The notes under the pieces were generated by a model. It was not told the DNA's origin and did not search any database. It saw nothing but the letters and a program-made list of their open reading frames with translations. The translations under genes were made by a program, and so were the position numbers. A stretch of 64,000 bases of DNA from contig NZ_JAZHRX010000001.1 of NCBI RefSeq assembly GCF_036924645.1, forward strand, positions 2,666,001 to 2,730,000. The letters run 5' to 3'. The DNA comes from Bradyrhizobium sp. AZCC 2176. GTDB lineage: Bacteria > Pseudomonadota > Alphaproteobacteria > Rhizobiales > Xanthobacteraceae. Position 1 is the stretch's first letter; each line of letters starts with the position of its first letter. This document shows, in pieces, positions 1 through 8,496 of the stretch.

Positions 1-1
1 G

Positions 2-235
2 CCGGCCTGCGCCGAGGCCGGCGTGATGGGCGCGCTGGCGGGCATGCTGGGCTCGATGATGGCGCTGGAGGCGATCCGCGAAATCGTCGGCTTCGGCGAG
101 AGCCTGGTCGGACGGCTGGTGATGGTGGACGCGCGCGCCATGCGCTTCGAGACGTTGCGCTACGCGCGCGATCCGCAAAACCCGCTCAACGGCGATACGC
201 CTGTCATCACCGATCTGAGCGGGCACGCGGCCTAG
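2..235 (+). CDS. MoeB/ThiF-type adenylyltransferase, C-terminal end (partial)
   Basis: This is the 3' end of a gene that begins before the window; 77 residues are visible. The start of the visible part (P-A-C-A-E-A-G-V-M-G) and the run A-L-A-G-M-L-G-S-M-M-A-L-E-A-I match the C-terminal helix of the HesA/MoeB/ThiF family, which adenylates the C-terminal glycine of small sulfur carriers (MoaD, ThiS) for molybdopterin or thiamine synthesis. The Cys at visible residue 3 lies where a zinc ligand is expected. The nucleotide-binding domain is outside the window, so MoeB cannot be told from ThiF here. Confidence 0.75.
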   Translation, partial: PACAEAGVMGALAGMLGSMMALEAIREIVGFGESLVGRLVMVDARAMRFETLRYARDPQNPLNGDTPVITDLSGHAA

Positions 236-257
236 CATTCACCGGCCGTTATCGCAT

Positions 258-1253
258 TCACCGTTTCTCACTGTCGAGATGCGCCATCTGCTCGGCGGCA
301 TAGCGCGTGCCGGCGGCGACCTCAGGCGGAAATGCGTAGGCGAGCGTGGAGAGATGCGCAGGCGTCAATTTGACGGCGAGCGCGCCAAGCGCTTCCGTCA
401 GCCGATCGCGTCGCCGCGCCCCGACCAGCGGTACGATGTCATTGCCTTGCGTGGCCACCCAGGCGATCGCGACCTGTGCAGGCGTTGCACCGATGCTGTC
501 GGCGACGGCGCGCAAGGGTTCGACCAAGGCCAGGTTCGCATCGAGGTTGCTGCCTTGAAAGCGTGGGCTCGCTTGGCGGAAATCCCGCGCCTCCGAACGG
601 TCCTTTGACCAATGCCCGCTGATCAGGCCGCGCGACAGCACGCCATAGGCGGTGATGCCGATGCCGAGCTCGCGGCAGGTGTTCAAGATGCCGTTCTCGA
701 TGCCGCGCGCGATCAGCGAATACTCGATCTGCAGGTCGGCGATCGGGTGCACGCGGTGCGCCCGGCGAATGGTGTCGGAGCCGACCTCCGACAGTCCGAT
801 GTGCTTGACGTGTCCGGCCTTCACCATGTCGGCGACGGCGCCGATCGTCTCCTCGATCGGCACCGACGGGTCGAGCCGCGCGGGACGATAGATATCGATT
901 GTCTCGACGCCGAGCCGTTGCAGCGAGTAGGCGAGAAAATTCTTCACCGCGGCGGGGCGGCAGTCGATGCCGCGGAAGCCCATCGCGGGATCGCGCAACG
1001 CGCCGAACTTGACGCTGATCTGGAGGTTGTCGCGATTGCGGCCGGCGAGCGCCTCGCGGATCAACATTTCATTGTGGCCCATGCCGTAGAAGTCGCCGGT
1101 ATCGAGCAGGGTGATGCCGGCCTCAAGCGCGGCGTGGATAGTGGCAATGCTCTCGCTACGGTCGGCCGGGCCGTAAAAGTCCGACATGCCCATGCAGCCG
1201 AGGCCGATGGTGGAGACAGTAGGCCCGGTGGAGCCGAGTTTGCGTTTTTCCAT
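258..1253 (-). CDS. Aldo/keto reductase family protein
   Basis: The 331-residue protein has the TIM-barrel NADPH-dependent oxidoreductase pattern: [12 protein letters not shown] near the N-terminus, Asp51 and Tyr56 in LLDTGDFYG, and Lys82 in ISVKFG. The usual catalytic His, in the pattern Y-x-x-H-R-x-D, is replaced: the sequence reads IYRPARLDP, with Ala125 at the His position. An in-frame ORF extends 30 codons upstream, but ATG at 1253 is preceded by GAGGAG at good spacing and gives the normal family length. It is divergent from the LysR gene at 1374, which may control it. The substrate cannot be deduced. Confidence 0.88.
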   Translation of the reverse strand: MEKRKLGSTGPTVSTIGLGCMGMSDFYGPADRSESIATIHAALEAGITLLDTGDFYGMGHNEMLIREALAGRNRDNLQISVKFGALRDPAMGFRGIDCRPAAVKNFLAYSLQRLGVETIDIYRPARLDPSVPIEETIGAVADMVKAGHVKHIGLSEVGSDTIRRAHRVHPIADLQIEYSLIARGIENGILNTCRELGIGITAYGVLSRGLISGHWSKDRSEARDFRQASPRFQGSNLDANLALVEPLRAVADSIGATPAQVAIAWVATQGNDIVPLVGARRRDRLTEALGALAVKLTPAHLSTLAYAFPPEVAAGTRYAAEQMAHLDSEKR

Positions 1254-1373
1254 AGTGGTTCTCCTCGAAACCGGCGGCGGACATCCGCGCCGTGATGACG
1301 AGGCCGATATGAGGGATTTGGGTCGCGCGGATAAGCTGGACAATCATAAATAGCGTGTTCAGTATATCGAACA

Positions 1374-2288
1374 ATGAAGGATTTCGACCTCCGCGACCTC
1401 GATGCTTTCGTTGCCGTGGCGCGCACCCGGAATTTCCGCCGTGCCGCGGTCGAGCAGGGCATCTCCGTTTCGAGCCTCAGCCAGCGCCTGCGCGACATGG
1501 AGGAGCGGCTCGGCGTTCGCCTGATGAACCGCACCACGCGCAGCGTAGCCCTCACCGAAGCCGGCGAGTTGTTGTTGGCCCGTGTCGGCCCTGCGATGTC
1601 GGATGTCGGCGCGGCGCTCGATCAGGTGCGCGGCCTGCGGGCCGTGCCGTCCGGGCGTCTGCGCATCAACGCGCCGCCGCCGGCGATCGATCTGGTGCTG
1701 GCGCCGATGGTCGCGCCGTTTCTTGCAGCGCATCCCAAAATCGACATGGAGATCGTCGGCGAGAGTTCGTTCGTCGATATCGTGGCCGGAGGTTTTGACG
1801 CCGGCGTGCGTTACGGCGAGCATCTGGCGCAGGACATGATCGCGGTCTCGCTCGGGGCGCCGCAGCGCTATGCGGTGGTGGCCTCGCGCGAATACGTGGC
1901 GCAGCATGGAGCGCCGAAACATCCGAAGGACCTGCTCGATCACGCCTGCATCCGCACCCGCTTCGGCAGCGGCGCGATGCTGGACTGGGAATTCGAGAAG
2001 GGTGGTCGTGTTGTGAAGGTTTCACCGCCAGCCAAGCTGATCGCGACCCATCTAGGCCTGGCGCTACGTGCCGTCCATGACGGTACAGGCTTCTGGCTGA
2101 CGTTCGAGGGCTACGTCCGGTACGGCATCAAGTCGGGCGCGCTGGTCAGCGTGCTCGACGATTGGTGCCCACCGTTCCCCGGGCCGTTCTTGTACTACCC
2201 GAGTCGCCGCCAACCCCCGCCGGCGCTCGCCGCCTTCGTGGCCTTTGTCGCGGAGTGGCGGAAGCGGGAGCGGCGGAAAAACAGATAG
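1374..2288 (+). CDS. LysR-family transcriptional regulator
   Basis: The 304-residue protein has the LysR N-terminal winged helix-turn-helix at about residues 5-65 (LDAFVAVARTRNFRRAAVEQ, then SSLSQRLRDMEERLGVRLMNR) and a periplasmic-binding-like effector domain after about residue 90. It lies 120 bp from the divergent aldo/keto reductase start, the usual arrangement for a LysR regulator and its target, so control of that gene is a reasonable inference. The effector is unknown. Confidence 0.9.
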   Translation: MKDFDLRDLDAFVAVARTRNFRRAAVEQGISVSSLSQRLRDMEERLGVRLMNRTTRSVALTEAGELLLARVGPAMSDVGAALDQVRGLRAVPSGRLRINAPPPAIDLVLAPMVAPFLAAHPKIDMEIVGESSFVDIVAGGFDAGVRYGEHLAQDMIAVSLGAPQRYAVVASREYVAQHGAPKHPKDLLDHACIRTRFGSGAMLDWEFEKGGRVVKVSPPAKLIATHLGLALRAVHDGTGFWLTFEGYVRYGIKSGALVSVLDDWCPPFPGPFLYYPSRRQPPPALAAFVAFVAEWRKRERRKNR

Positions 2289-2292
2289 TGCC

Positions 2293-2354
2293 GTAGCCCG
2301 GATCGAGCCAACGGGTCGCGCGAATGCGCGCCCCGTTGGCTCGATCCGGGCTAC
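2293..2354. repeat. Palindromic intergenic repeat (23-bp arms)
   Basis: Perfect inverted repeat: the arm at 2293-2315 starts GTAGCCCGGATCGAGCCAAC and its exact complement ends at 2354, with a 16-bp GC-rich loop. It sits between convergent genes, where it could act as a bidirectional transcription stop. Elements beginning GTAGCCCGGAT are common in Bradyrhizobium intergenic spaces (family knowledge). Confidence 0.85.
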
Positions 2355-2376
2355 ATGCGCTACGGGTGCTCAGAAC

Positions 2377-3378
2377 TCACAGCATGCTGGGCAGCACGCG
2401 GTCCGGCGGCTTGTGGTTGTCGAGGAAGGTTCTGATGTTGATGATCACCTTCTCGCCCATCTCGACGCGGCCTTCGATGGTGGCCGAGCCCATATGCGGC
2501 AGCAGCGTCACCTTGCCGGCCTTGGCGAGCCGCACCAGCTTTGGATTGACCGCGGGCTCGTGCTCATAGACGTCGAGGCCGGCGCCGCCGATGTCGCCGG
2601 CTTCGATCAGCTTGATCAGCGTGTCCTCGTCGATCACCCCGCCGCGCGCGGTGTTGACGATGTAGGCGTCTTTTCGGATCAGCTTCAGCCGCCGCGCCGA
2701 GAGCAGGTGGTAGGTTGCCGGCGTATGCGGACAGTTCACCGAGATGATGTCCATCCGCGCCAGCATCTGGTCGAGGCTTTCCCAATAGGTCGCGCCGAGC
2801 TCCTCGGCGATTATGGGCGCTACGGGGCGGCGGTTGTGATAGTGGATCTGCAGCCCGAAGGCGCGCGCCCGGCGGGCCACGGCCTGCCCGATGCGGCCCA
2901 TCCCGACGATGCCGAGCCGCTTGCCGCCGATCCGGTGGCCGAGCATCCAGGTCGGCGACCACCCCTCCCAGTTCTTGCCCTCGGTCAGGATGGTGGAGCC
3001 CTCGATCAGCCGCCGCGGCACCGCAAGAATCAGCGCCATGGTCATGTCGGCAGTGTCTTCGGTCAGCACTTTCGGCGTGTTGGTCACCGTGATGCCGCGC
3101 GCATGCGCGGCCGTGACGTCGATATTGTCGACGCCGTTGCCGAAATTGGCTATCATGCGCAGCTTGCAGTCGGGATCTTTCAGGATCCCTTCGCTGATCA
3201 TGTCGGTGACGGTCGGCACCAGCACGTCGGCGGTGCGGACCGCGTCCGCGATCTGTTCCGGCGTCATCGGTGTGTCGTCGAGATTCAACCTCGCGTCGAA
3301 CAGCTCGCGCATCCGGGTCTCGATCGAGTCCGGCAGCTTGCGGGTGACGACGACGAGAGGTTTTTTCTTGACCGACAT
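2377..3378 (-). CDS. D-2-hydroxyacid dehydrogenase (glyoxylate/hydroxypyruvate reductase type)
   Basis: This 333-residue NAD(P)-dependent dehydrogenase reduces 2-keto acids such as glyoxylate or hydroxypyruvate to D-2-hydroxy acids. It has the family's two-lobed layout: a dinucleotide fold with GMGRIG at residues 159-164, and the catalytic triad Arg245 (TARGG), Glu274 (YEHEP) and His295 (PHMGS). NRRP after the second beta strand of the Rossmann fold carries basic residues, consistent with NADP preference. The gene is convergent with the LysR gene. The exact substrate is inferred from family resemblance only. Confidence 0.9.
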   Translation of the reverse strand: MSVKKKPLVVVTRKLPDSIETRMRELFDARLNLDDTPMTPEQIADAVRTADVLVPTVTDMISEGILKDPDCKLRMIANFGNGVDNIDVTAAHARGITVTNTPKVLTEDTADMTMALILAVPRRLIEGSTILTEGKNWEGWSPTWMLGHRIGGKRLGIVGMGRIGQAVARRARAFGLQIHYHNRRPVAPIIAEELGATYWESLDQMLARMDIISVNCPHTPATYHLLSARRLKLIRKDAYIVNTARGGVIDEDTLIKLIEAGDIGGAGLDVYEHEPAVNPKLVRLAKAGKVTLLPHMGSATIEGRVEMGEKVIINIRTFLDNHKPPDRVLPSML

Positions 3379-3751
3379 GTTCTGCTCTCATGAGGGACGG
3401 CGAGAAGCGCGCCGTTCAGACCTCATTAACCCGGTTGTTCGACACTGCGATGGCCACGCGGTCCCGGTATCCGGCTGTTTCCTTAGGTAAGTCCCTTGGG
3501 TAAGTCTCTTGGGTAAGTCTCTTGGGTTCCCCAATACTTGCCTTGGATTTTAGGCAAAGAATCCGGGCGTTCTGGTTCTTGACGTTCCGTCCTCTCTATC
3601 AGAAGGCCGGGCCAAGACAAGAACCCCTCGGACGTTCGCAAGCCGGGGTGCGACCAGAGCGGGGCACAGGGGTCTGGGGTTTTTCGGGCGTTAGCGGGCG
3701 TTTTCGACTCGAAGAATTCGGGTTGCGGGTAGCTCGGCAGGAGACGGGTTG
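3379..3751. other. Intergenic region, 373 bp, no gene recognised
   Basis: This lies between the divergent dehydrogenase and SH3-protein genes and should carry both promoters, but no convincing -35/-10 pair was seen. It contains a triple 13-bp tandem repeat (3488-3526) and a short inverted repeat, TTGCCT/AGGCAA, at 3538-3557. No credible coding sequence was found. Confidence 0.6.
3488..3526. repeat. 13-bp tandem repeat, three copies
   Basis: The unit TAAGTCTCTTGGG occurs three times head to tail; the first copy has one substitution (TAAGTCCCTTGGG). It lies about 110 bp upstream of the dehydrogenase start and 225 bp upstream of the SH3 gene, so a regulatory role is possible, though slippage-generated sequence is equally possible. 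Confidence 0.9.
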
Positions 3752-4279
3752 ATGGCGTTGGGGCGTTTCTGTTCGGTGGCGGTGCTGGCGGGATGCTGGC
3801 TTTTGGCATCGGTCAGCACAGGATTCTCGGCCAAGGATTCGGCCATCACCACGAGCGGCCTGCCGGTGCCGCGATATGTCAGCCTCAAATCCGACCATGT
3901 GAATGTCCGGGCCGGTCCGACCAAGGATAACGACGTCGCCTGGGTCTATACTCGTTCGGGCCTGCCGGTCGAAATCACCGCCGAGTTCGAGAACTGGCGC
4001 CGCGTGCGCGATTCCGAAGGCTCGGAGGGCTGGGTCTATCATTCGCTACTGTCCGGTCGCCGCACTGCGGTCGTCACCATGAAGACCAAGGACGGGCTGG
4101 CCCCGCTCTATGACCGTCCGGATCCCGCCAGCGCGATTGCGGCCCGCCTGCAGGTCGGGGTCGTCGCCCAGGTCAAGAAATGCGCCAATGGCTGGTGCCG
4201 CGTGATTGGCAACGGCTTTGACGGCTGGATCGAGCAGCAAAGGCTGTGGGGCGTCTACGCCGACGAGAAGGTGGAGTGA
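3752..4279 (+). CDS. Secreted protein with two bacterial SH3-like domains
   Basis: The 175-residue product begins with a signal peptide (hydrophobic run VAVLAGCWLLASVSTG, likely cleavage near FSA-KD). It then has two SH3-like modules of the bacterial SH3_4 type: residues ~38-90 (SDHVNVRAGPTKDNDVAWVY ... GWVYHSLLSG) and ~95-165 (APLYDRPDPASAIAARLQVG ... GFDGWIEQQRLWGV). Such proteins act in the periplasm, probably binding peptidoglycan or peptides; the precise function is unknown. ATG at 3752 follows AGGAG with 8-nt spacing. Confidence 0.85.
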   Translation: MALGRFCSVAVLAGCWLLASVSTGFSAKDSAITTSGLPVPRYVSLKSDHVNVRAGPTKDNDVAWVYTRSGLPVEITAEFENWRRVRDSEGSEGWVYHSLLSGRRTAVVTMKTKDGLAPLYDRPDPASAIAARLQVGVVAQVKKCANGWCRVIGNGFDGWIEQQRLWGVYADEKVE

Positions 4280-4319
4280 GCTAAGCTCGCCTGTTTACCC
4301 GCGCGACCTGGTGATTCTT

Positions 4320-4409
4320 CGTCATGGCCGGGCTTGTCCTGGCCATCCACGTCTTTCTTGCTGATTTGAAACAAAGACGTGGATGCCCGGGACAAGCCCG
4401 GGCATGACG
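4320..4409. repeat. Palindromic repeat, CGTCATGCCCGGGC family
   Basis: An inverted repeat with arms of about 38 bp (CGTCATGGCCGGGCTTGTCC paired with a complementary arm ending in GGGCATGACG), lying between the SH3 gene and the 3' end of irr. A half copy of the same family occurs at 41461-41496. Confidence 0.85.
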
Positions 4410-4437
4410 ACTGAATAGGAATGGCAGTGATTGAGGA

Positions 4438-4929
4438 TCAGCGCTTCTTGCGCAGCCGCACGACCATGTCGACGCGGGCGATTTCATAGCCTTCCGGCAC
4501 GTCGGGCATCTTCGACAGCACCAGATGCGGATCGGGAATGTCCACCAGCTCGTGGTTGTTCTCGAGATAGAAGTGGTGGTGCGCGGTGACGTTGGTGTCG
4601 AAATAGGTCTTGGTGCCGTCGACCGAAACCTGGCGCAACAGACCCGCATCGGTAAGCTGATTGAGCGTGTTGTAAACGGTCGCCAGCGACACCGGCACCT
4701 TGGCCAGCGTTGCTTCCTCGTACAGCATTTCCGCCGTCAGATGGCGGGCGCCCTTGCCGAACAGGAGCCAGCCCAACGCCATGCGCTGGCGAGTCGGCCG
4801 GAGACCGGCGGCCTGCAGCATTTCGTTGACGTCGTGCCAGGGACAGCCGGTCAACGCCGGCTGATGTCCGGCAGCACGGGCGGCCGGATCGATACCGTCG
4901 TCGTTCAGGGGCGAGGCTTGGTCGTTCAT
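4438..4929 (-). CDS. irr: Iron response regulator Irr (Fur family)
   Basis: Irr is the heme-sensing iron regulator of Rhizobiales; it represses heme synthesis and controls iron genes when iron is limiting and is degraded when heme is available. Taking ATG at 4929 gives 163 residues, the length of Bradyrhizobium Irr, and places GCPWHD with Cys29-Pro30 at the known heme regulatory motif and HHH at residues 117-119 at the second heme site. The winged-helix DNA-binding core is at about residues 40-100. Divergent from fabA. A promoter (4977-5004) and a dyad (4958-4978) lie just upstream. The functional assignment comes from published work on Bradyrhizobium Irr; residue matches are direct. Confidence 0.95.
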   Translation of the reverse strand: MNDQASPLNDDGIDPAARAAGHQPALTGCPWHDVNEMLQAAGLRPTRQRMALGWLLFGKGARHLTAEMLYEEATLAKVPVSLATVYNTLNQLTDAGLLRQVSVDGTKTYFDTNVTAHHHFYLENNHELVDIPDPHLVLSKMPDVPEGYEIARVDMVVRLRKKR

Positions 4930-4957
4930 GTCCACTTCGGGCACCACACGCGCTAAC

Positions 4958-4978
4958 TTGGGCAATATTCTTGCCCAA
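4958..4978 (-). promoter_or_regulatory. Perfect dyad at the irr promoter, candidate operator
   Basis: TTGGGCAA and TTGCCCAA are separated by 5 bp. The dyad abuts the -10 box and spans the likely transcription start of irr, 29 bp upstream of its ATG. This position fits repressor binding. The binding protein is unknown: Fur controls irr in Bradyrhizobium, but this dyad is not the ICE motif. Confidence 0.55.
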
Positions 4979-5004
4979 TATAAAAGGAAATCAGGTAGAT
5001 GCAA
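4977..5004 (-). promoter_or_regulatory. Putative irr promoter
   Basis: On the minus strand TTGCAT (4999-5004) and TATATT (4977-4982) are separated by 16 bp, a good fit to a housekeeping sigma promoter, about 48 bp upstream of the irr start codon. TTGCGA-like and TTGCATC-like repeats next to the -35 box could be Fur contacts; this is inference. Confidence 0.55.
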
Positions 5005-5274
5005 GTTTTTCGCAACTAGAACCAGCCCAAGGTTAAGGAGGAACCAGCGCGCATACGCGGCGTTTTAGCCCGTTCCAGTGCTTTGCCGGGCCCTGATGCC
5101 TATGTTACAGAGCGCGCGGACCACATATGCGATTTCGGCAGAGGCAAATGCCGATAGCACCCCAAGTAGCGCCAATTTGCGGGAAACAAACGTTCTCCCG
5201 TAGGGAAACGGGTCCGGTTCGCTCAAAAGCGCTCTATCGGGACATCTTAAGAGAGTTGAGAGAGGCTGGACACC

Positions 5275-5796
5275 ATGCTGGAACGGCGCAGCGGTTACGA
5301 ATACGAGGATTTGCTGGCCTGTGGCCGCGGCGAGATGTTCGGTCCCGGCAATGCGCAGCTGCCGTTGCCGCCGATGCTGATGTTCGACCGCATCACCGAA
5401 ATTACCGAAAAAGGTGGCGAGTTCGGCAAGGGCCTGATCCGGGCCGAACTCGATGTGAAGTCGGACCTGTGGTTTTTCGGCTGCCATTTCAAAAACGATC
5501 CAGTCATGCCCGGCTGTCTCGGCCTCGATGCGATGTGGCAGATGGTCGGTTTCTATCTGGGCTGGATCGGCGGCGAGGGACGCGGCCGGGCGCTGGGGCT
5601 GGGCGAATTGAAGTTCTCCGGCCAGGTGCTGCCGAACGTCCGCAAGGTTGTGTACAACGTCGACATGAAACGCGTGATGCGTGCAAAGCTGGTGCTTGGC
5701 GTTGCCGACGGCTGGCTTTCCATGGATGGCGAGATTATCTATCGCGCCAAGGATCTGAAGGTCGGGCTGTTCAAGCAGGGCACCGCGCCTGCCTGA
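5275..5796 (+). CDS. fabA: 3-hydroxydecanoyl-ACP dehydratase/isomerase FabA
   Basis: FabA dehydrates 3-hydroxydecanoyl-ACP and isomerises the trans-2 to the cis-3 decenoyl product, starting anaerobic-type unsaturated fatty acid synthesis. The 173-residue hot-dog protein has catalytic His71 in [12 protein letters not shown] and Asp85 in [10 protein letters not shown], matching E. coli His70/Asp84. It is the first gene of fabA-fabB-fabV; the 63-bp gap to fabB suggests one transcript. The start ATG is preceded by GAGAGAGGCTGG. Confidence 0.95.
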   Translation: MLERRSGYEYEDLLACGRGEMFGPGNAQLPLPPMLMFDRITEITEKGGEFGKGLIRAELDVKSDLWFFGCHFKNDPVMPGCLGLDAMWQMVGFYLGWIGGEGRGRALGLGELKFSGQVLPNVRKVVYNVDMKRVMRAKLVLGVADGWLSMDGEIIYRAKDLKVGLFKQGTAPA

Positions 5797-5859
5797 GCAG
5801 CGCGATCACGCAACCAAAATATCTTCACGGACAAACGGAAACGGCAGGACGAGGCGATC

Positions 5860-7083
5860 ATGAGGCGGGTTGTCATCACGGGGATGGGGATTGTCTCGTC
5901 CATCGGAAACAACACCCAGGAAGTGCTTGCGAGCCTTCACGAGGCGAAATCCGGGATCAAGCGCGCGGACAAATACGCCGAGTTGGGCTTCCGTTCGCAG
6001 GTGCAGGGCGCCCCGACGCTCAATCCGGCCGACGTGGTCGACCGCCGCGCGATGCGCTTCCTCGGCGAGGGCGCGGCGTGGAATCACATCGCGATGGAGC
6101 AGGCGATCCAGGACTCCGGGCTTTCGCCGGAGGAAGTCTCCGACGTCCGCACCGGCATCATCATGGGATCGGGCGGACCGTCCGCCCGCACCATCGTCGA
6201 AGCCGCCGACATCACGCGAAGCAAGGGGCCGAAGCGGGTTGGACCATTTGCTGTGCCGAAGGCAATGTCGTCGACGGCGTCGGCCACGCTCGCGACCTGG
6301 TTCAAGATCAAGGGCGTGAATTATTCGATCTCGTCGGCCTGCGCGACGTCGAATCATTGCATCGGCAACGCGTATGAGACGATCCAGATCGGCAAGCAGG
6401 ATGTGATCTTCGCCGGCGGCTGCGAGGAGCTCGACTGGTCGCTGTCGGTGCTGTTCGACGCCATGGGCGCGATGTCCTCGAAATACAACGATACACCCGC
6501 CACCGCCTCGCGCCCCTACGACATCAGCCGCGACGGTTTTGTCATTGCCGGCGGCGCCGGCGTGGTGGTGTTGGAAGAGCTCGAACACGCCAAGGCGCGC
6601 GGCGCGCGCATCTACGCCGAAGTGGTCGGCTATGGCGCGACGTCAGACGGTTACGACATGGTCGCGCCGTCGGGCGAGGGCGCCGAGCGCTGCATGCGCA
6701 TGGCGATGTCGACCGTGAAGACCCCGATCGACTACATCAACCCGCATGCGACCTCGACGCCCGCCGGCGATCCCCCGGAAATCGAAGCGATCCGAAGGGT
6801 GTTCGGCACCGGCGACAAGTGTCCGCCGATTTCGGCGACCAAGGCGCTGACCGGGCACTCGCTCGGCGCCACCGGCGTGCAGGAAGCGATCTATTCGCTT
6901 TTGATGATGAACAACGGCTTCGTCTGCGAGAGCGCCAACATCACCGAGCTCGATCCTGTGTTTGCCGACATGCCGATCGTGCGCAAGCGCATCGACAACG
7001 CCAAGCTCGGCACTGTGCTGTCGAACTCCTTCGGCTTCGGCGGCACCAACGCCACGCTGGTGTTCAAGCGGATGGATGCGTGA
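5860..7083 (+). CDS. fabB: 3-oxoacyl-ACP synthase I FabB
   Basis: This 407-residue condensing enzyme elongates unsaturated acyl-ACP with malonyl-ACP. The catalytic triad is visible: Cys161 in SSACATSNH, His296 in [12 protein letters not shown] and His333 in [10 protein letters not shown], followed by the C-terminal [10 protein letters not shown] loop. It follows fabA and, with it, channels cis-3-decenoyl-ACP into unsaturated fatty acids in the cytoplasm. Confidence 0.95.
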   Translation: MRRVVITGMGIVSSIGNNTQEVLASLHEAKSGIKRADKYAELGFRSQVQGAPTLNPADVVDRRAMRFLGEGAAWNHIAMEQAIQDSGLSPEEVSDVRTGIIMGSGGPSARTIVEAADITRSKGPKRVGPFAVPKAMSSTASATLATWFKIKGVNYSISSACATSNHCIGNAYETIQIGKQDVIFAGGCEELDWSLSVLFDAMGAMSSKYNDTPATASRPYDISRDGFVIAGGAGVVVLEELEHAKARGARIYAEVVGYGATSDGYDMVAPSGEGAERCMRMAMSTVKTPIDYINPHATSTPAGDPPEIEAIRRVFGTGDKCPPISATKALTGHSLGATGVQEAIYSLLMMNNGFVCESANITELDPVFADMPIVRKRIDNAKLGTVLSNSFGFGGTNATLVFKRMDA

Positions 7084-7167
7084 TTTCGTTCTTGCCTCCT
7101 CTCGCTTGCGGTGAGAGACCGGCAGGCCGCGGATGGTGACTTTGCAACGATCCAAAACGGGGTAGGC

Positions 7168-8337
7168 ATGATTATCGAACCGCGCGTGCGAGGCTTCATC
7201 TGCACGACGGCACATCCTGTCGGCTGCGCCAGAAACGTCCGCGATCAAATCGCTTATGTTCTCCGTCAGGGGGGCATTCCAGAGTGCCCCAAGCGCGTCG
7301 CTGTGCTGGGCTGTTCAACGGGGTATGGCCTCGCGAGCCGCATTGTTGCGACCTTCGCCGGAGGGGCAGACACCATCGGCGTGTCACTGGAGCGCGAGCC
7401 CTCAGCAAGCAGAACAGGTAGCGCCGGCTGGTACAACAACCGCGCATTTGAAATCGAGGCCCGGAAGATCGGACGATCTCCCCTCACGCTGGAGGGCGAC
7501 GCCTTCTCCGACGAGTTGAAGAAAACCTTCATCGACCGTGTGCGCGAAAAGTTCGGACAGCTCGACTTGCTGGTCTACAGCATGGCTGCTCCGGTGCGGA
7601 CCGATCCGGACACGGGCCAGACGTATCGCTCGGCGATCAAGCCGCTCGGCGCCCCCGTCGACATCAAGACCCTGAACACTGAAACCGGCGAGGTCTTCGA
7701 GACGACCATTACGCCGGCGAGCGAGGATGAAGCGACCGCCACGGTGGCGGTGATGGGCGGCGATGACTGGAAGCGCTGGATCGACCAGCTCGCGGACGCC
7801 GGCGTCCTGGCGCCAGGCTTCCGGACGCTCAACTACACGTATATCGGCAGCGAACTGACTTGGCCTATCTACTGGCAAGGTACTTTGGGGCGCGCCAAGG
7901 TCGATCTCGACCGCAAGGCGGAAGCGATCCGGAACCGGCTCGGCCAGGACGCGGCGCGTGTGGTGGCGCTGAAGGCCGTGGTCACCCAGGCGAGTTCGGC
8001 CATTCCGGTGGTGCCGCTCTATGGCACGGTGCTGTTCAGGGTCATGAAGCAGCTCGGGCTCCACGAAGGATGCATCGAACAGATCGACCGCCTGTTCCGG
8101 ACGCGCCTTGGCCCGAGTGTCGAAGTTGACGAGGCCCAGCGCGTCAGACTCGACGACTGGGAGCTTTCGCCCGAAGTTCAGACGGAGGTGTCGCGACGAT
8201 GGCCCCTCCTCTCCACAGAAACGCTCGGCGAATTGGCAGACCTTCCTGAATACAGGAGCCAATTCCTTCGCCTGTTCGGATTTGGCATCGACGGCGTCGA
8301 TTACTCACAGGACGTGGACCCTTGCGTCGTCGCGTGA
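7168..8337 (+). CDS. fabV: Trans-2-enoyl-ACP/CoA reductase FabV
   Basis: This 389-residue enoyl reductase carries out the last step of the elongation cycle. The diagnostic long Y-x8-K motif is present as Tyr235-WQGTLGRA-Lys244, the same residue numbers as in characterised FabV enzymes, and the NAD(H) loop is GCSTGYGLASR near residue 48. ATG at 7168 gives the family start MIIEPRVRGFIC; an in-frame extension to 7111 has no support. It takes the third position of the fabA-fabB operon, where many Rhizobiales carry fabI. FabV is generally insensitive to triclosan (family knowledge). The 84-bp gap to fabB makes co-transcription likely. Confidence 0.93.
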   Translation: MIIEPRVRGFICTTAHPVGCARNVRDQIAYVLRQGGIPECPKRVAVLGCSTGYGLASRIVATFAGGADTIGVSLEREPSASRTGSAGWYNNRAFEIEARKIGRSPLTLEGDAFSDELKKTFIDRVREKFGQLDLLVYSMAAPVRTDPDTGQTYRSAIKPLGAPVDIKTLNTETGEVFETTITPASEDEATATVAVMGGDDWKRWIDQLADAGVLAPGFRTLNYTYIGSELTWPIYWQGTLGRAKVDLDRKAEAIRNRLGQDAARVVALKAVVTQASSAIPVVPLYGTVLFRVMKQLGLHEGCIEQIDRLFRTRLGPSVEVDEAQRVRLDDWELSPEVQTEVSRRWPLLSTETLGELADLPEYRSQFLRLFGFGIDGVDYSQDVDPCVVA

Positions 8338-8390
8338 TCGGGAAACCGCTCTTTCAGTTACGCGTTCCATCCGGGCCGCTTGAGTTCGCC

Positions 8391-8496
8391 TCACCCCGCC
8401 GCGATCTTCTCCGCGCGCTGGAACGCCGGGCACGCCCTCAAGCATCCAGATCGCGGAGATCGGGCGCGAGCGCGGCGACCAGTAGAGTCGCATCAT
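8391..8496 (-). pseudogene. Glutathione S-transferase remnant with internal deletion
   Basis: Reading from 8496 gives MMRLYWSPRSRPISAIWMLE, a typical GST N-terminus with the beta1 strand and glutathione-site residues. After about 20 codons the frame shifts, and the remaining bases in another frame read ACPAFQRAEKIAAG followed by a stop at 8391, a typical GST C-terminus. Both gene ends therefore survive while the central ~170-200 residues are gone. The first ATG overlaps the stop codon of the GNAT gene (ATGA), as expected if the intact gene was the last member of that operon. Confidence 0.62.
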
